Below, in pieces: positions 16,769 through 30,312 of a stretch of 64,000 bases of DNA. Where the stretch lies: NCBI GenBank assembly GCA_023333565.1, contig JAJKFH010001538.1, forward strand, positions 2,035,001 to 2,099,000, in the 5' to 3' direction. The DNA comes from Puffinus mauretanicus (taxonomy: Eukaryota; Chordata; Aves; Procellariiformes; Procellariidae). The first letter of the stretch is position 1; each line of letters opens with the position of its first letter. Below the pieces are notes generated by a model, which made no database searches, was not told where the DNA came from, and worked only from the letters and a program-made list of their open reading frames with translations. The position numbers were made by a program, and so were the translations under genes.

Positions 16769-18203
16769 TCACTGTAGTGGAAAAACAGGGAAAAAAACAC
16801 TCCAGGTCAAAGGAAATACTCTGTTTGACCTGAAACTATGACTTTATAGTAATCCCGGCCAAAGCGTTAGCTCCACAATCATCCAGGCTTGGGATGTTTG
16901 AGCTGATGTTTTGCTGCGTAACCTGGACCTAACGCTATTTCAAACACAAATTTAAGGCGCTGCAGATGTGGATGCTGGAAGCACCCTGTAAAAGACATTG
17001 CCTGCTCCTCCGCCATGGAAGGGAGGAGACACATTCAGGCAACTTGAATCATTTGGCAAACCAACACCAAGGACAGCTAGGCTCTCCTGTAGTAAAGATC
17101 CTTCCCCTCCTTTACTAAGCACTATTCTTTCGTCTTTTAACCTATCTTCCCTACAGAGACTGCTAAGAGTCATTCTTTGGAGCTGTTGTATAGGCCTTGC
17201 AAAGGACAGCTCAAAGGACAGTATTTTCTCTCCTTCCCACCCACGCATCTCCTGCTGTCAATGACACTTGTAATCTTCTTACATTGTGCCTGGGATCCAC
17301 CAGCTTTATCTACTAAGTACTGTCTCTTTAGGTTTTTGCCTTTTGCATGTTTGCTGTTCTTCCAGGTATTATAACCATAGCTGTTAAACAAAAAGAATCG
17401 CAGAAGAACCATCTCTATGCCCTCTCGCTTATCCCCATTCTTGTCTCGGCTTTGCTAAGTGCCCCCAGCAGTTTCCTTTGCAACATGAGCTCATCATTAG
17501 CAGTTTATCTCATCTCAGACTGCTCTCGTTGGTAGGTCTCATTAATGGATGTGTCTCAGCTTGGTTTCCTTGTTAGCACTTCCCGGGGACTTGGATTCTG
17601 TTCGCAATTGCGACCAGCTTAGACAAGTTTTGTATTTCCAGAGGTGGCTTGCTTGGAGGTGGGTCTCCCAGCCTGCACGCTGGGAGGTGACCGCCACCGC
17701 TCTTCTGTGATAGGTTTCGAAGAACTGCTTCCCTTCCCTCTTTCTGAACACTAGAAATGCCACCATGTGTACTTTAAGTGCCTGTGTTGAACTACTGCCG
17801 GCTGACCCCCTGTCCGTATTGCCTACTGATGGCCTCAGGGCACCATTCCCACCACATAGCTGGAGAAACGACAGACAGAGAGCTGAAGACACTGATTTAG
17901 GATGAGCTAAAACAGCTATTCTGTCTTACATGCCCTAACTAGTACTCCACTTACTTGAGTATCTTTCTCCACTACTTTATACAAGGGCTGGTTAGAAATA
18001 AAAGTCACACGTTCCTTTTCCATCTTTAACCATGACCCCAGTATGATTTATTCTGCTGACTCCAGCAGAAGAGGAGAGCTAAGGGCATACCATAGGAATC
18101 TGACATCAAAACTAAAATGCTGATCATCTAACACAGGGGGTTTTTACATGAACTTTAATAACAACACATAATACCGCTATCTTTGGATTCCAGCTTAGGA
18201 ATT

Positions 18204-18222
18204 AAAAAAAAAAAAAAAAAAA
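18204..18222 (+). repeat. Poly(A) tract
   Basis: Nineteen consecutive A residues. The upstream sequence shows no recognisable retroposon body. Confidence 0.9.
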
Positions 18223-19183
18223 GCCCACCTTCACCATTTCAAGAGACTCTGTATCACTTCTACTGATGGCCACTCTACTTCTTGAACACAAACCTATTTT
18301 GATAGCAATGCTTTGTACAACAAACACAAGCCTTCCCCAGGAAAAGCTGCACGGTTCTTGTCCCACAGTAGGACGCTCTGGGCAGAGATGCTTTTGTTCC
18401 CCATCCCACGGCTGGAGGTCAGCCTGTATCCCCCTGTGAGCTTTACATCCTACTTGGTACCCCTAAGAAGAGAACGCTGGTGACTTTCAAACAAACCTCA
18501 CACAAGGTGCAGCTCCCTCCCGTGCTCTTTGAATAAAACTTGAATATACTTGCCACACTCCAAAGACAGGGATTTCTGGCAATTTTTTTTTGTAGAAACA
18601 GACCATTAAATACATCCTCCAGCAGCAGCCTGCCCTGGCTCTCCATCCCCAAGCCCTACCCCTGCAACGGCCATGGCTGTGTGATGTAGGATGGAGCCAA
18701 AAGCGAGGAACTGCACTCCAACACCCCCGGCCAGGGAAGCCTGCAATTCCGCACCCCACCTCAGGGGAAATCTCTGAAGAAACAAGCCCTTTTTATCCAT
18801 TTACAGCACTTTCAAAACCAGTGATGCCTGGCACTGTTTGAATTAAAAAAACAAAAAACAGACAGACAGGCAAAGAAAAACAATAAGACAGAAAAGTAAA
18901 AGAAAAATCCAGCGTATTAAGGTCTGATCGCTAAAGTGTGGCCAATAACCGTCACATTTACATGCTCTGCTCACTCCAAGCAATGCCGTTACTTGCTCTG
19001 TTTTGCAGCGGCTACGTAACTCATCCTGTTTAGCACTTCTGCATGCTTTGGCAGATAAAATATTGATCAGCCTGCCAAGAAACACAGAATGCCATTCTGT
19101 TTTCATGTCAGAACTCGGTAATGAACTACATTTATCAAGAGCATCCTCTCTGTGAAAGGTCAGTGGTGAATGTGGCTAAATTG

Positions 19184-19203
19184 TGATGACAGATCATTAA
19201 TCC
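19184..19203. promoter_or_regulatory. Candidate MEIS/OTX-type motif pair
   Basis: TGATGACAG contains the MEIS/PREP core TGACAG, and the TAATCC word of OTX/PITX-type factors follows six bases later. The surrounding 19140-19320 is repeat-free by eye. Tentative. Confidence 0.2.
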
Positions 19204-20857
19204 AGTTCCCTCAATAATTGCCCTCTTTAAGAATTTTACTCCTGGTTTCTGTGAATTGTAGCAGGTTTTTACAGTGGGATCCCTGAGCAATCTTCAACCC
19301 GCTTCTGAGTCAAAGCAGATAACGAAGAAACAGCAAGTCTGGGGATTAAGTGTCCTTCAAAGGAATGCAGTTAACATAGAATAAAAATAAAGTGAGGAAG
19401 CGCAGAGCTTGCTTTGATGGGTAAACTAATCTCCCTGTAAAATGTTATTGTGCAAGGTGCCTCACAATGCAACGATTACTAGAAATGCCAGTACTTCTTT
19501 AAATATCAAAAATGATCTGATAACACCTATAGAGCACCAATATCAAAGTCCTTGGTGTAGAGCTAACCTGACAGCAGGTGTGAACCTAAACATGTACAGA
19601 AGTCTTTAGAGGATTTAAGCCCCACTGGTTACTGAGCTATTTTTCAGCACAACTACAGGGCCTGCACAAATGGCAGGTGACACCAGCAGCTCTTCATAAA
19701 AAGCTGTGCGGTCATTAGCATCCAGGCTAAGTACCAAAGTATGTGATTATCCGCACAGGAAGGTATATACGGAGATTCAAACTTCTTGTGACCCTCCAAA
19801 AACACTGGAGGAGGTTCCCCTGGGCGGCATCTCCACGTGCCTGGGCGCAGCTACCCATGTGCTCTCAGGGCTGGGCTCCAGCCCTTGAAAATCTACAGTC
19901 GTACTGCTACTGCCAGTAATCCCAACCCAGGATTACTTGGTGTGCTATCACTGCAGGAGGGTTAGGACATCACAACTGGGCATCCTGTGTTGAGCTGCCA
20001 GTCCCGTCTGGCTCCCTGGATCCCACGCCATCACCTACCAGAAATCCACCCACAACAGCAGGACCGCGCTCCTGCTCGCTGCCGCCACGGGGGAGTGTAA
20101 TAACAACCCAGTACAAATAAACCACCACCGAAGGTGAACTCCAGCGGCACTATTTTCAAGGCAACCCTTCACCACCAACAACTGTGGTAATAAAGAGTTG
20201 TTTGGAGCAGGCTGGAGAGTGTCATTTCTAAGGCAGGAGGCACTGAGGGTGTCATTTTATTTGACAGTTCCTCTTAGACCGAGCTGGCTATTTTCGGCTG
20301 TTCCTATGTCAGTTTTCTAGCTCCAGGAACAAATTGAGTGCAGGAGATGGGAGCACTAAGCTTTGTTTTCTCATCTGTTTCCATAGGGCAAAAGAGATGT
20401 GGTTACCAAAAATAACATTTTAGACAAAATTAAAGGGATTTGAGAAAGGTTTTGTTTTCAAACAGCCCATCCTTTCGTATGCTTTGCTCAGGCTTTATCT
20501 GGTATTGTTAGAAGCATCAGAAACGGACTAAACTAAAATGTTACAGGATACAAATTTATTTATGAGCGTGGCTCCTTAATTCTTGTGCCGTTTACGGCTA
20601 AATTGCCTATCAGCAACAGCCCATTTTCATGCATACAGAATGAAAGTGTTGGCATGCCTAAACTGCAAAAATGTGGTCCCAGAACATCAGGCTGCTGAAT
20701 CTGAGTGAGATGATTATGTGAACTCTTTACACCAATAATCCGTGGCCTCGTGGCCTGTTTGCCTTGACAGAGCAGGTTTATATAGGGACAGGAAAATTAA
20801 AGATGACTTCAGTTCTTCAGGGGTCTTATTGCAAATCCCCATTCCTCCATGCAAATT

Positions 20858-20896
20858 TTCTATCTGTCTCTTTCTATCTATCTTCCTCTTTCTCTA
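20858..20896 (+). repeat. Degenerate (TCTA/TCTT)n pyrimidine-rich tract
   Basis: Repeated TATC, TCTT and CTCT words over about 40 bases, probably a decayed tetranucleotide microsatellite. Confidence 0.6.
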
Positions 20897-22335
20897 ATTA
20901 CTCTTTTTTGCACACACATGGAGAGATTCAATGGACTTTCCTCCTACTTTTCCTGTGTGTTTGGAAAGAAGAAGGAAAAAACTGCTTTTCTCAACAAGTT
21001 GTGTGAACAGACTCCTCTGAGCAAGCATAGCAGCTTGCTGCAGTAAGAGAGAGGAGAATATCAAGAAAGCTTTGTGAAATTCAGAGATTTCTTGCAATTT
21101 AGAGTCATCTGTGAGTTTTGAACCTTCTTCTGCTCTGATTTTCATAGGCTGTAAGTACTGGTCCAAGCAAACTGATTTAGGATGAAGAAAAATTAACCCA
21201 AATCTGAATCTATAAGAAGTGATGATTTCAACCATTTGACTTCTGATTGCTCAGAGAAAGCTCCCTTTAAAATACCAGGCAGTGCTTTGCAGCAATTACA
21301 CTGCAGGTAACTGCACTGCAATGTTTCTGTAATGTCTGATAATAACAGAAGGAGCATCCTGCTGCCTCCAAAGACCACCGAAGACCACAATCTTTACCGT
21401 CGCTGTGCACAGAGGGAAAATCACACGCCGTAGACGTGACATTTAGGCAAAGCTGGCTAATTGCACCATGCTCCCATCGCAGTGCTACCTGCCCACCTAC
21501 CTTACACACAGCCAAACCCCTCAAAGGCTGAGTACCTATTTTATTCCTGATTTGAATTTACAAGTTAAGCGAAACTCTGGTAAAGTTCCTGCTAAGAGGA
21601 GCAGATGCTTAACATCATGCAAATTCATGAACATTAGCAATCCTTCAGCTGCTACTGCTGAAAAAATTCAATTAACAATAAAAGTCCAAACTAACTTGCT
21701 TATCTTAGGGATGTTTCAGTTAACAAGATGTACATTTATCAGATATCCATATATAATTTACCAGCAACTGGGAGCTCACTGAATATATCACAGAAATGGA
21801 ATGGAATATATACTATGAAGTAGATTAAACTACTAGTATTAAACACTAGACATTTACAGCCTGGAAGAGTTAAAACTTGCCTCAGTGTATATTTATTTCA
21901 ATATTTCATTTTATTACAAGAAAAAGCACCCATCTATTACTCTGCAAGCTTTTAAAATATATTAAGAACTTACAGCATCAGAATATAAATCCCTCATTCT
22001 ATAAACAAAAACTCTATTCCTACCTTAAACAATTACCTTCCAAACTGCACAAGCCTAAATAAATCGCATGCTTTAGCCCCAAATGCACAGGAAAAGAGAC
22101 GGATGGATTTGCAGCCTTTCTCAGGAAGCCCAAGAACTACAGCTTGGTTTACCAAGTCCAAAAGCAAGTTCTAGATTTGTATCCTTCCCGGGAGAGAGCA
22201 GGCAGTGGTACAGGCAGGAGATGTTAGGAGCAGCCCCAGGGGAAGGAGGCAGGAGGAAGTTTGCAGGTGGGAAAGTGCGCGATAAATGTAATTTATCAAG
22301 TGCCTATCACCCCCTAGGTGGTGTGCCACAGATTT

Positions 22336-22400
22336 ATAGATTTTTAAAGCCAGAAGGCATCATGTGCACACTCTGACCTCCTCCATTACACAAGCACCAA
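22336..22400 (-). mobile_element. Old CR1-like 3'-end remnant
   Basis: The plus strand carries ATAGATTTTTAAAGCCAGAA, then GGCATCATG, then CTCTGACCTCCTCCATTACA. This resembles the CR1-type repeat common in turtles and crocodilians (AAGGCCAGAAGGGACC, then CTGACCTCCTGCA). The similarity may continue weakly to about 22500. It is judged from memory of the family, without a score. Confidence 0.5.
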
Positions 22401-25056
22401 ATTCAAAAAGATTTTCCCTGCAGCAGATCCATAATTTGTCTCCTCTATAGCACACCTCCTAGGAAGGCTTCCAACTCTGATTTAAGCACATAAGAGTAAT
22501 TTTTCAAATAACTACTTAGTCTCAGTGGGCAAACATACTTTATTTTTAATTTGTTTAGCTTCAATTTCCATCTACTGAATTTCATTACGCATTTATCTGG
22601 TACATCAAACTGTAAGTCTCATATCCCATACGTCATCTTCCCAGGTTTGCACTGATGTTGGGCTCAGCTCATGTCTTACCTGTCCTCCCCGATGAGCTGT
22701 GGGATACAGCAGATCTGACGAAGGCAGCTCACATTCTGAATGACCGTTTTTTTTATCTTTTCTGGGAATTTTATCATCCCACGGTGGGCACCAAAATGAC
22801 CATGGCCACGTTTGCAAGAACCTTTGGCTTCTAGTCAGCAACGGGCGGCTCTACGACAATTCAGTGCCCACCACCTGAGCTGGCTCAGTCCCTTCATGGT
22901 CCTCCAAGGTGATGCTCCACTACCCACAGAGAGCCCAAGCCCATTCCCAAACCAGGGATTTCTTGAAGAATAGGGTGAACAATTGCTCTCATCCCACAAG
23001 GACATCACTCCCAAAGACGCACTCAGACAACATTCCCAAACACTATTTAGCACAAAGAAGATGTAACTAACAGCAATGTCTGGGCTGGGGAAGTTTTCTA
23101 TGCGTTACCATAAGGAAACAAGGCTATTCCTATTGCTGTTTCTATTACTTGCTGCCTTCGGAGTACTAGCTGTTATTTTCATGTTAAAAAATTAAAAATG
23201 TTTGTCAAACCAGAGAGGAGAAACAATGCCATGAAGACCAAAGCACACAAAGAAGGAACACCATGCAGCCAAGGCAAACAACTCATAAGTAACTGCGACA
23301 CTGCTCGTCCAGACTATTCGGTGAGTGCTAATATAGTAACAGAAATCACGAGTGAATTATGCATGATTCATAAACAGAAAACTGGATATGTCTAATGATC
23401 ATTTTTTCACAACACAGCCTGCTCTGCCATAAACCTATCACTCTGCACAGAGACATGATCTTACTCACACACCCAACTCTATGTGCCTGTTGCGTACGCT
23501 CTCCAAATTATATTTTGTCTTCAGATTGTATTGTTTTTCTTTGTAAAAACTATTCAGCTGAATTAGTGATGCTGCCTCCTAAGTTGCAGACAGGGGGGCG
23601 GGCAGTGGGAGAGGAAAATGTGCTGTACACAGCTGTTTTTAACAGTGACAACAAAATGAGCTTGAAGAATGTCTAATTACTTAAGATCCCAACCCAAAAC
23701 AAATTCACAGCGTAATGAATTGATTCAATTATTGAGAAACACTGTATTAAAACAGCCTGGGAAGACAGTGAGGCTTTTGTAAAGGTTAAGAAAAAGAAGA
23801 AAATAAGTCAAGAGAGGTGTCTGGGCAGATGCCAGGTGGGTGCTGGGGATGCCACCCCCAGGAGAGACCTACAGCCACACGGGGAGGGAGCCGCACGTCG
23901 GGTCCAAGGGGCTGGATTCGGCAGGGGAGTGGAGCTGGGAAGGCGAGGGCTGGCATAGAGGGGGAGCAGACCAGTCAGCACTTCGGAGGATAATTAAGCG
24001 GGTGTGTTGTACGTGCCTTTGAAGAGCACGGACTTTGGGAATCAAATTGTGCATGGCTGCCAGCTGCCTTGGGGAGTGTGAAACGCAGAGAGGTGACAGC
24101 AGGACTCGAATAGCAAATTCCCTGAGATATTGAGGACGGACCCGTTGGTGGCACTTCAGAGGGAGCGCAGCAAGGTGCTTTGCTCGGCTCGCACAGGTCC
24201 AAATGCAACTGGAGTACCAAAATGCTCCTTTTTCCTGCTCTTCTCCCGGGGCTGCTCGCCCCTGATGAAGGGGCTGGAGAGCAGGCAAATAGCCAAGCAA
24301 TGAGAAAAAAAAGCAGCTCAAACTTGTCATGGGATATTGAGGTAGCTGTTTGCTTCCTAAACGGCAAGTGATTTCTCAGAGAAGCACTATCATCTAGACC
24401 GTGTCCTCGGGAAAGACACCACTGCTTTTCCTTCTGCAGAAGCCTGGGACTTTGTTATGCTCAGTTTGGCCCAGAAGGAATCTTTCATATTATTACACTT
24501 TCCAATATGAAAAAAAACCCACAAAGAAACAACAAAAAGGTAAAAATACCTTTCTATGAAAAACCATGCTCCTGGATGGTGAGGGTTGAGCAGAGCTCCT
24601 GAAAACAGAGTGGGGTGTTCTGCATAAATCCAGACTGATTTCTGTTTCATTGCTTCAACAAATCAAAGGTAATTAGTTTAAGGCAATCCTACCGCATAGG
24701 ACTGACATCTCCACTTGTGTGATCCGTGCTGTCTGGGGTCAAATTGTCCATCCCAATGGCCTGACACTCCCCTGCGTGGTGCCTCTGAGCTGCACGCTGC
24801 AGCGTGACGTGGCACGGCAGGTACCTGAGCAGACAAGCTCCATACTCAGTCTGTACAGAGTTGTACAACTAAACCCCCTGCTTTTAGAAAGAATTAACTA
24901 CGTTATATTTATTCTACATATTTCCTCATGCTTTTGCTGTAAGGATGGCTGGGTGAGAGAGGTTTTTTTCCATGGGGTGAATCCTTTGGACCACCAGCGA
25001 TGGCAGGAAGGCTCTGATCAGCATGGTTTTGCTGATGACGGACAAAAGGAGTATCT

Positions 25057-25101
25057 GGGGGGGAGCTGCAGAACTGCGGGGGGATTTTAGTGGGGTTGGG
25101 G
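25057..25101 (+). other. G-rich stretch, possible G-quadruplex
   Basis: Four G-runs of 7, 6, 4 and 4 bases are separated by 14, 8 and 2 bases. The first loop is longer than the usual limit of seven. It lies on the non-transcribed strand relative to the minus-strand gene's RNA, so any quadruplex would form in DNA. Confidence 0.5.
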
Positions 25102-28100
25102 AGCAGCCTGCACTAATCCAGACTTCTCCCTGCCCCATGTCTATCCAGTCCATTTAGAGGTGCTGAGATGAGGCTCTTGCCATGCATTCAGAGAGCCCCT
25201 GGCATGGGGTTAGAGCCTCCAAGCGCTGCCAAAACACAAACAATAACTATGACTCGACAGATCTGTTGGGACCCTTCTGTCTACAAACACCATAGCATCA
25301 GATGTGGTTGTCAGCGAAGGATTACAGCTTCCAGTACAGAAGCAGCAAAGGCAGGAGATGGACAAGAAGTTAAGAGCTATCATCCTTGGTTTGATGCACA
25401 TGGTTTGGAGGCCAGAGACAAGGGAAAAAGCAAAACAAACACATCAACAAGCAAACAAGATGATGATTTGTTTTAAAGCCAAAAATATCTTTTGCAATGC
25501 ATCTGCTGTAAACACCAGTTTATACCTGGTGCTGTGCTTTAGTTTTAATTTTTGCACCTGAGATTGCTATTTTTAAATGAAGTGAATAGACCTGGCAGAC
25601 TGTTAATGTTTGGGGAGTGCTGCTTTATTAATGTTGAAGCCAAATCTTCATGAGCAATCTGCAGGACAAAAAAAAACCCAAAAAATTCTTTCTGGCCATT
25701 TGAAGCACCTGAAAACATCTATGACACATCCACTTGTCATCATGAACTAGAAGAGTTAATTTTCGTACAGCGATGATAGCTTAGCTCACTCTTCACTTCA
25801 GCAGTTACATGAGGAAGAGCCTTGGTCCATTGGTCTGAGCAACCAGAAAGCCTTGGCTACCCTTTCACTGCAGCCAACTCATGCTCCTCATTTCTATACA
25901 GAAAATCTCATCATGACTTTAACCCAGACATCCTGTAATTTAAATTAACCAAACCAAACAGGCTTTTGTTAGATAAATGGTATGTTTGCTCCTTATGCCT
26001 GCTGCAGTTGATGATGCTACGCAATCTGCTGTTTGACATTTTACAATCCTCTACCTTATTCCTATTAGAGAAAGCAAAATTGTCTGGATTCCTCCGGGAA
26101 GTAACCAATGCTCACTTTTTTATGGCTGACTGGCACATCTATCAAATACTTCTAGATAGCAAATGTATTATTTGGAAGCTTTAATAAACATTAAAGCCCC
26201 CTGGCACTAATGTAAATTTTACTGATCCTGTTGTGCTCTGAAACGCTTACCTTTCCAAACAATTCACTGGCTTCTACTGTCAGAAGGAGCACTTCACCAT
26301 CACTCTCTGCTAGGGATCCCATGAATCTGATAAAGGTGCTTTGCTTCTTACTGTCTGGTTTCTTATCTGTACCACGAAGTACACATGGGAAAAGTGGCCG
26401 GCAATATGAACGATAAAGGCTTCTGCATGCCATCCTTGGTGATGGATGAGTCCAAGAACATTACTTTTTTTTTCTTGGGTATTTGTGTAAACAGGTTTTC
26501 TCTGCTGCCTTCTTGAAGACACTCTTGCTTCTATCACGAGACCACATGATCTGCCCTGGGACAGCTTTGTCCTCTATCACAGTAATGTTTTAAGCAATTC
26601 TGAGCCAGCCATTGCCTACGGTTACCCTGTTTCTCTCAGTAATATCTCCACTCAGAAGGTGTGCGATGTTTACGACTGCCCCTGCAGACAGGGAGAGCAG
26701 AGGGTACGCGCACATGCTGGCAACGAGTTCTTGTGACATTTTCAATCCAACTGCAATAAGAAAACACCATAATTCTCCCAGACTGTGCGTCCTTCCTCAT
26801 CCTCATAATCAAAGACATTCAGAGAAACCCGCCACAAAATGACTGCTGACCTTAGGCACTTCCCCACCTTGCATTTGAACTGTGAAGTCTCCGAGATCCT
26901 CTTGCTAAGCACTAAAGGACAATACGATTACAGTAAGCAGGAGTATTTATTATTGTTAAGGATGTGTGTAACGGTCTAATAACGATGTGCTGCGACTGTT
27001 GTTCAGATGTCATTAGGAGACCTCTCAGGCATCTCATTAGTAGATTGTAACGTACACCCTAAAGGGCATTACCGTAATTATAAAATGTTAACTTCTAAAG
27101 AGGAAAACATGCACAAGGAGGGAGAAAGTACTTCTAATGTAAAAAAAAAGTAATTAAAAAGGAGTAAGAAACTTCACACAGAAAACTCTCAAATTGGTCC
27201 AGCAACAACAGATTAAAGGCAAACATTTACAATATGCACATGTACGCGTGAGAGTCCGCTTACTCCTCCAGAATTTGATGAGGTCAAAATTACTCCACTG
27301 TAGTAGTTTTAAGGGTTTCCAACACCTCAGCTGCATTTTTGTTATTATCATCATCCTGCACAATATATGCCACCCCAGAGATCAATGGAGCCTCCCATGA
27401 TGGATAGTCAAAATTTGCCACTTAATGATAGAATGTCCCGATTCCGTAAAGTGTGAAATCAGATCCTTTCTGTGTGACAAACAGTGCAAAGAGGGCTCCG
27501 ATTCCTACTGCACCAACTCGGCCAATTGACCACAACATTCAACCCAGCTACACCTTCAAGTACACCTTGACCTGCCCATACCAAGGCAGCCGCAGCGTTA
27601 CAGCTCTCAGGGTTCCAATGCAGAGAGAAAAATACAAATACACCTACTCTAAGTTCCCATTTACAGCACAAACCCATGCCGCTCCTCCTGCCCTCTCCCA
27701 TCAGAGCCCAGACGACAGAAACAATTAGATTTGTATTTCTACTTTAAATCCACGTATGAGGAACAAATGCAGCAGATCAAAAAACAGAATGAATAAATAA
27801 AAGCTCACCAGTCCAACAGGCTGAATTTTGGGGATGAATTCCTCTCCTATTTCTTCATGGGATTTTTTTTTTTCTTTTCCCTTAAGCGCTATAATGATAG
27901 ATGATGAATGGGACAGTCATCTAAGCACTGGAAGTGCTTTGCTGCTGACAATGCAAATAACCTTTCTGCAGTTTAGGGTACCAGTTCTGGAGTAGATCTG
28001 CTGGAGGCCTGTCAGGATAACAATATCCCCACACTGAACTGTCGGCAGTGGGCTTTTTCATTATATATGTCACTAAAGTACAGAGGGAAGCTTCTACTGC

Positions 28101-30288
28101 AGAAATAAGGGGATGAAAACATGTTTTTCCTGAAGATTTTCAGTACCGGGAGTGACAGATATTCCAGGGTAAAGCACAAATGACAAATCGCTATGTTTTG
28201 ATCTGCGAGAGCACTACACTGAGCCTCTGTCAAGAGGGAATTAGCACAATTTAAAAGCTGGGACGCAGGGAGCCATGGCCCCGAGGGAGCTGCCCGCCCA
28301 GGCACAGCACGGTTGGTGCCAGCACTTCTGTCCCTGTCCTGCAAAGCTTCAGCTTCTGCTCTGCCTGAACAGGCTCCCTGTAGAACCCCCTAAAGAAAAG
28401 GGCTCCCCGAATTTCCATCTCTCATTTGGACAAGGATTGCCTCTCCCATGGCAAACCCACACACTGCCTGTTTCTGCCTCGGCCGCAGCTGAAAGCCCCA
28501 AATTATGGCCGTGCTGAAGAGGATGGAGGCAGCACAGGGCATCGCCCTCGGTGCCCCGCTGCGTCCTGACAGCCACCCCCACCACTGGAGAGTGTTTCGG
28601 AGTTAGAAAGGAAAGAGGGAAGAAAAGGAAAGCACGTCACTAGACTCTTCCAAAAGAAAGAGTTTAAGCCATTTACAGGATAGCCTTCAAAACATATTTA
28701 CCATTTTAACACCTTCCTGCCCAAACGGCACTAGAACAGAGACCCCCAACTATGGTGGTGAATTTGTTTCATATACCAGGAAACTTTTTAATTTCATTCT
28801 CTGCTCCATATTCATAACACTCAGTATTTATTTTCAAGTGCATTAACTATAATACAAGTGACAGATCCCTCGGCTCCTAGGGCTCTGCCGCCTGATGAAC
28901 TGACACAACTCCACGCCCTTATGCTCATAGTAAGTGTAAAGTGTCACAAGGGCTTGGGCTTATTCACGATTTACAGCCAGCCTTCATTCCCACAGAGATC
29001 ATCGAAATCCCACCTAGCTGTGTCCAAACAGCACAGGACACAAATGAAACTCAAACCACTGAAGAGGATAAAACTCTGAGGTTTATTACAGCCGGGAGAT
29101 TAAAATTCAATAATGCAGCAGAGAAGGATGTTAAAATGCTGCACAGATTTAGCTTCTCTTTGCTCAGAGAGGCAGTTTGATGATGGTAAGCCTGGTTTAA
29201 CATAGTTTTATTGACATAAGTTCTATTTGTCGAGGGCTCTGAAGGAAGAAGCGATGCTCGTGCCTTGCACTCCCAGCCACTGGGTACCCAAAGTGATTTT
29301 CTTTCTTTGTCAGGAAACAGATGCAGCTTAACCTGCAGCGCACGGCAGCGCAGTCCACCGCGCTGCACCCCACGTGTCGGGCATCGCAGAGCCGTTGTGT
29401 TGGCATCACAGTAAGAGAAAGGTCTGGATACCGAGTGCTCTGAAGAAGTGATGTAATTCAGTCTTATGTAAGGAAGTCCTTCCAACACCACAGGTTCTGT
29501 AAGATAATATGACTTGTTGATAACATGCCTGTTTCCCCAGTGAAAACTTTTTCTAATCATCTCGGTATCTTGCTAAAGGCCCCTGCAAGTGTACAAAGAC
29601 TCTACGTTAATGAGAGAGTCAAATCAGTTTATACACGGTCTTGCACAAATGGTCTTTTCTCCTTGTCTTTAGCACCACATGAAATACAACAGCCACAGAA
29701 AAGGAGTGAAAGTTCCTGCTCTAGAAGGTAAGCCAAGGAATTTAATGCCATTTATTAGAAGCAGGGTCAGGCCCTCAGTCATGTCAGGTCTTTCTCATAC
29801 GCTGTGTGGTTTTGTGATGTACAAACTAAAATGTATCCCTACAGGTTTCTGTTAAACCATTTGAAACTTGACAAAAAGTAAAAAGGGGATTCAGTGTTCA
29901 AGCTTTAATTAAAAATTTCACCAAAACCACGTGGCAGGTAATAAAAACAACTTCTGCACCACAGCCTCCCGTCATCCTCCTACAGGCCCTGCCTATCTTC
30001 CAAATATCTGAAAACCACAGCCAGGCAAATTAAAACAGCACCAAAAGTCTGCCATGCTTTTATCACTTTGTTTTTAAAGTAAATTAAAGGTAATATATTA
30101 ATGCTGCAATTACAGGGTGATTGCATTTTTCTCCCATGGCCTGCCCATTTTGCAGAGGATTGCTCCCACTCTGCTCACCCCAGTTTTACGATGGTGGAGC
30201 ATCAGTGAGTTTGCAGAACTTCATCTGCAGCTCAGAAGACTGGAATTAAGATCTGTGTGATTTATTTCAGTATTTTTTCCCTGCAGTC

Positions 30289-30312
30289 AATAAATAAATA
30301 AATAAATAAATG
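30289..30312 (+). repeat. (AATA)n microsatellite
   Basis: Nearly six AATA units in a row with no interruption. Confidence 0.95.

Noticed and set aside
23869..24367. Overlapping 153- and 130-codon open frames on the minus strand
   Set aside because: Two phases are open over the same GC-richer patch, which explains both without a gene. No motif seen.
29051..29560. 169-codon open frame on the minus strand, the longest in the window
   Set aside because: No recognisable domain and no splice or conservation evidence; shorter overlapping frames run in other phases. In about 64 kb scanned in six frames with loose start rules, one frame of this length is expected by chance.
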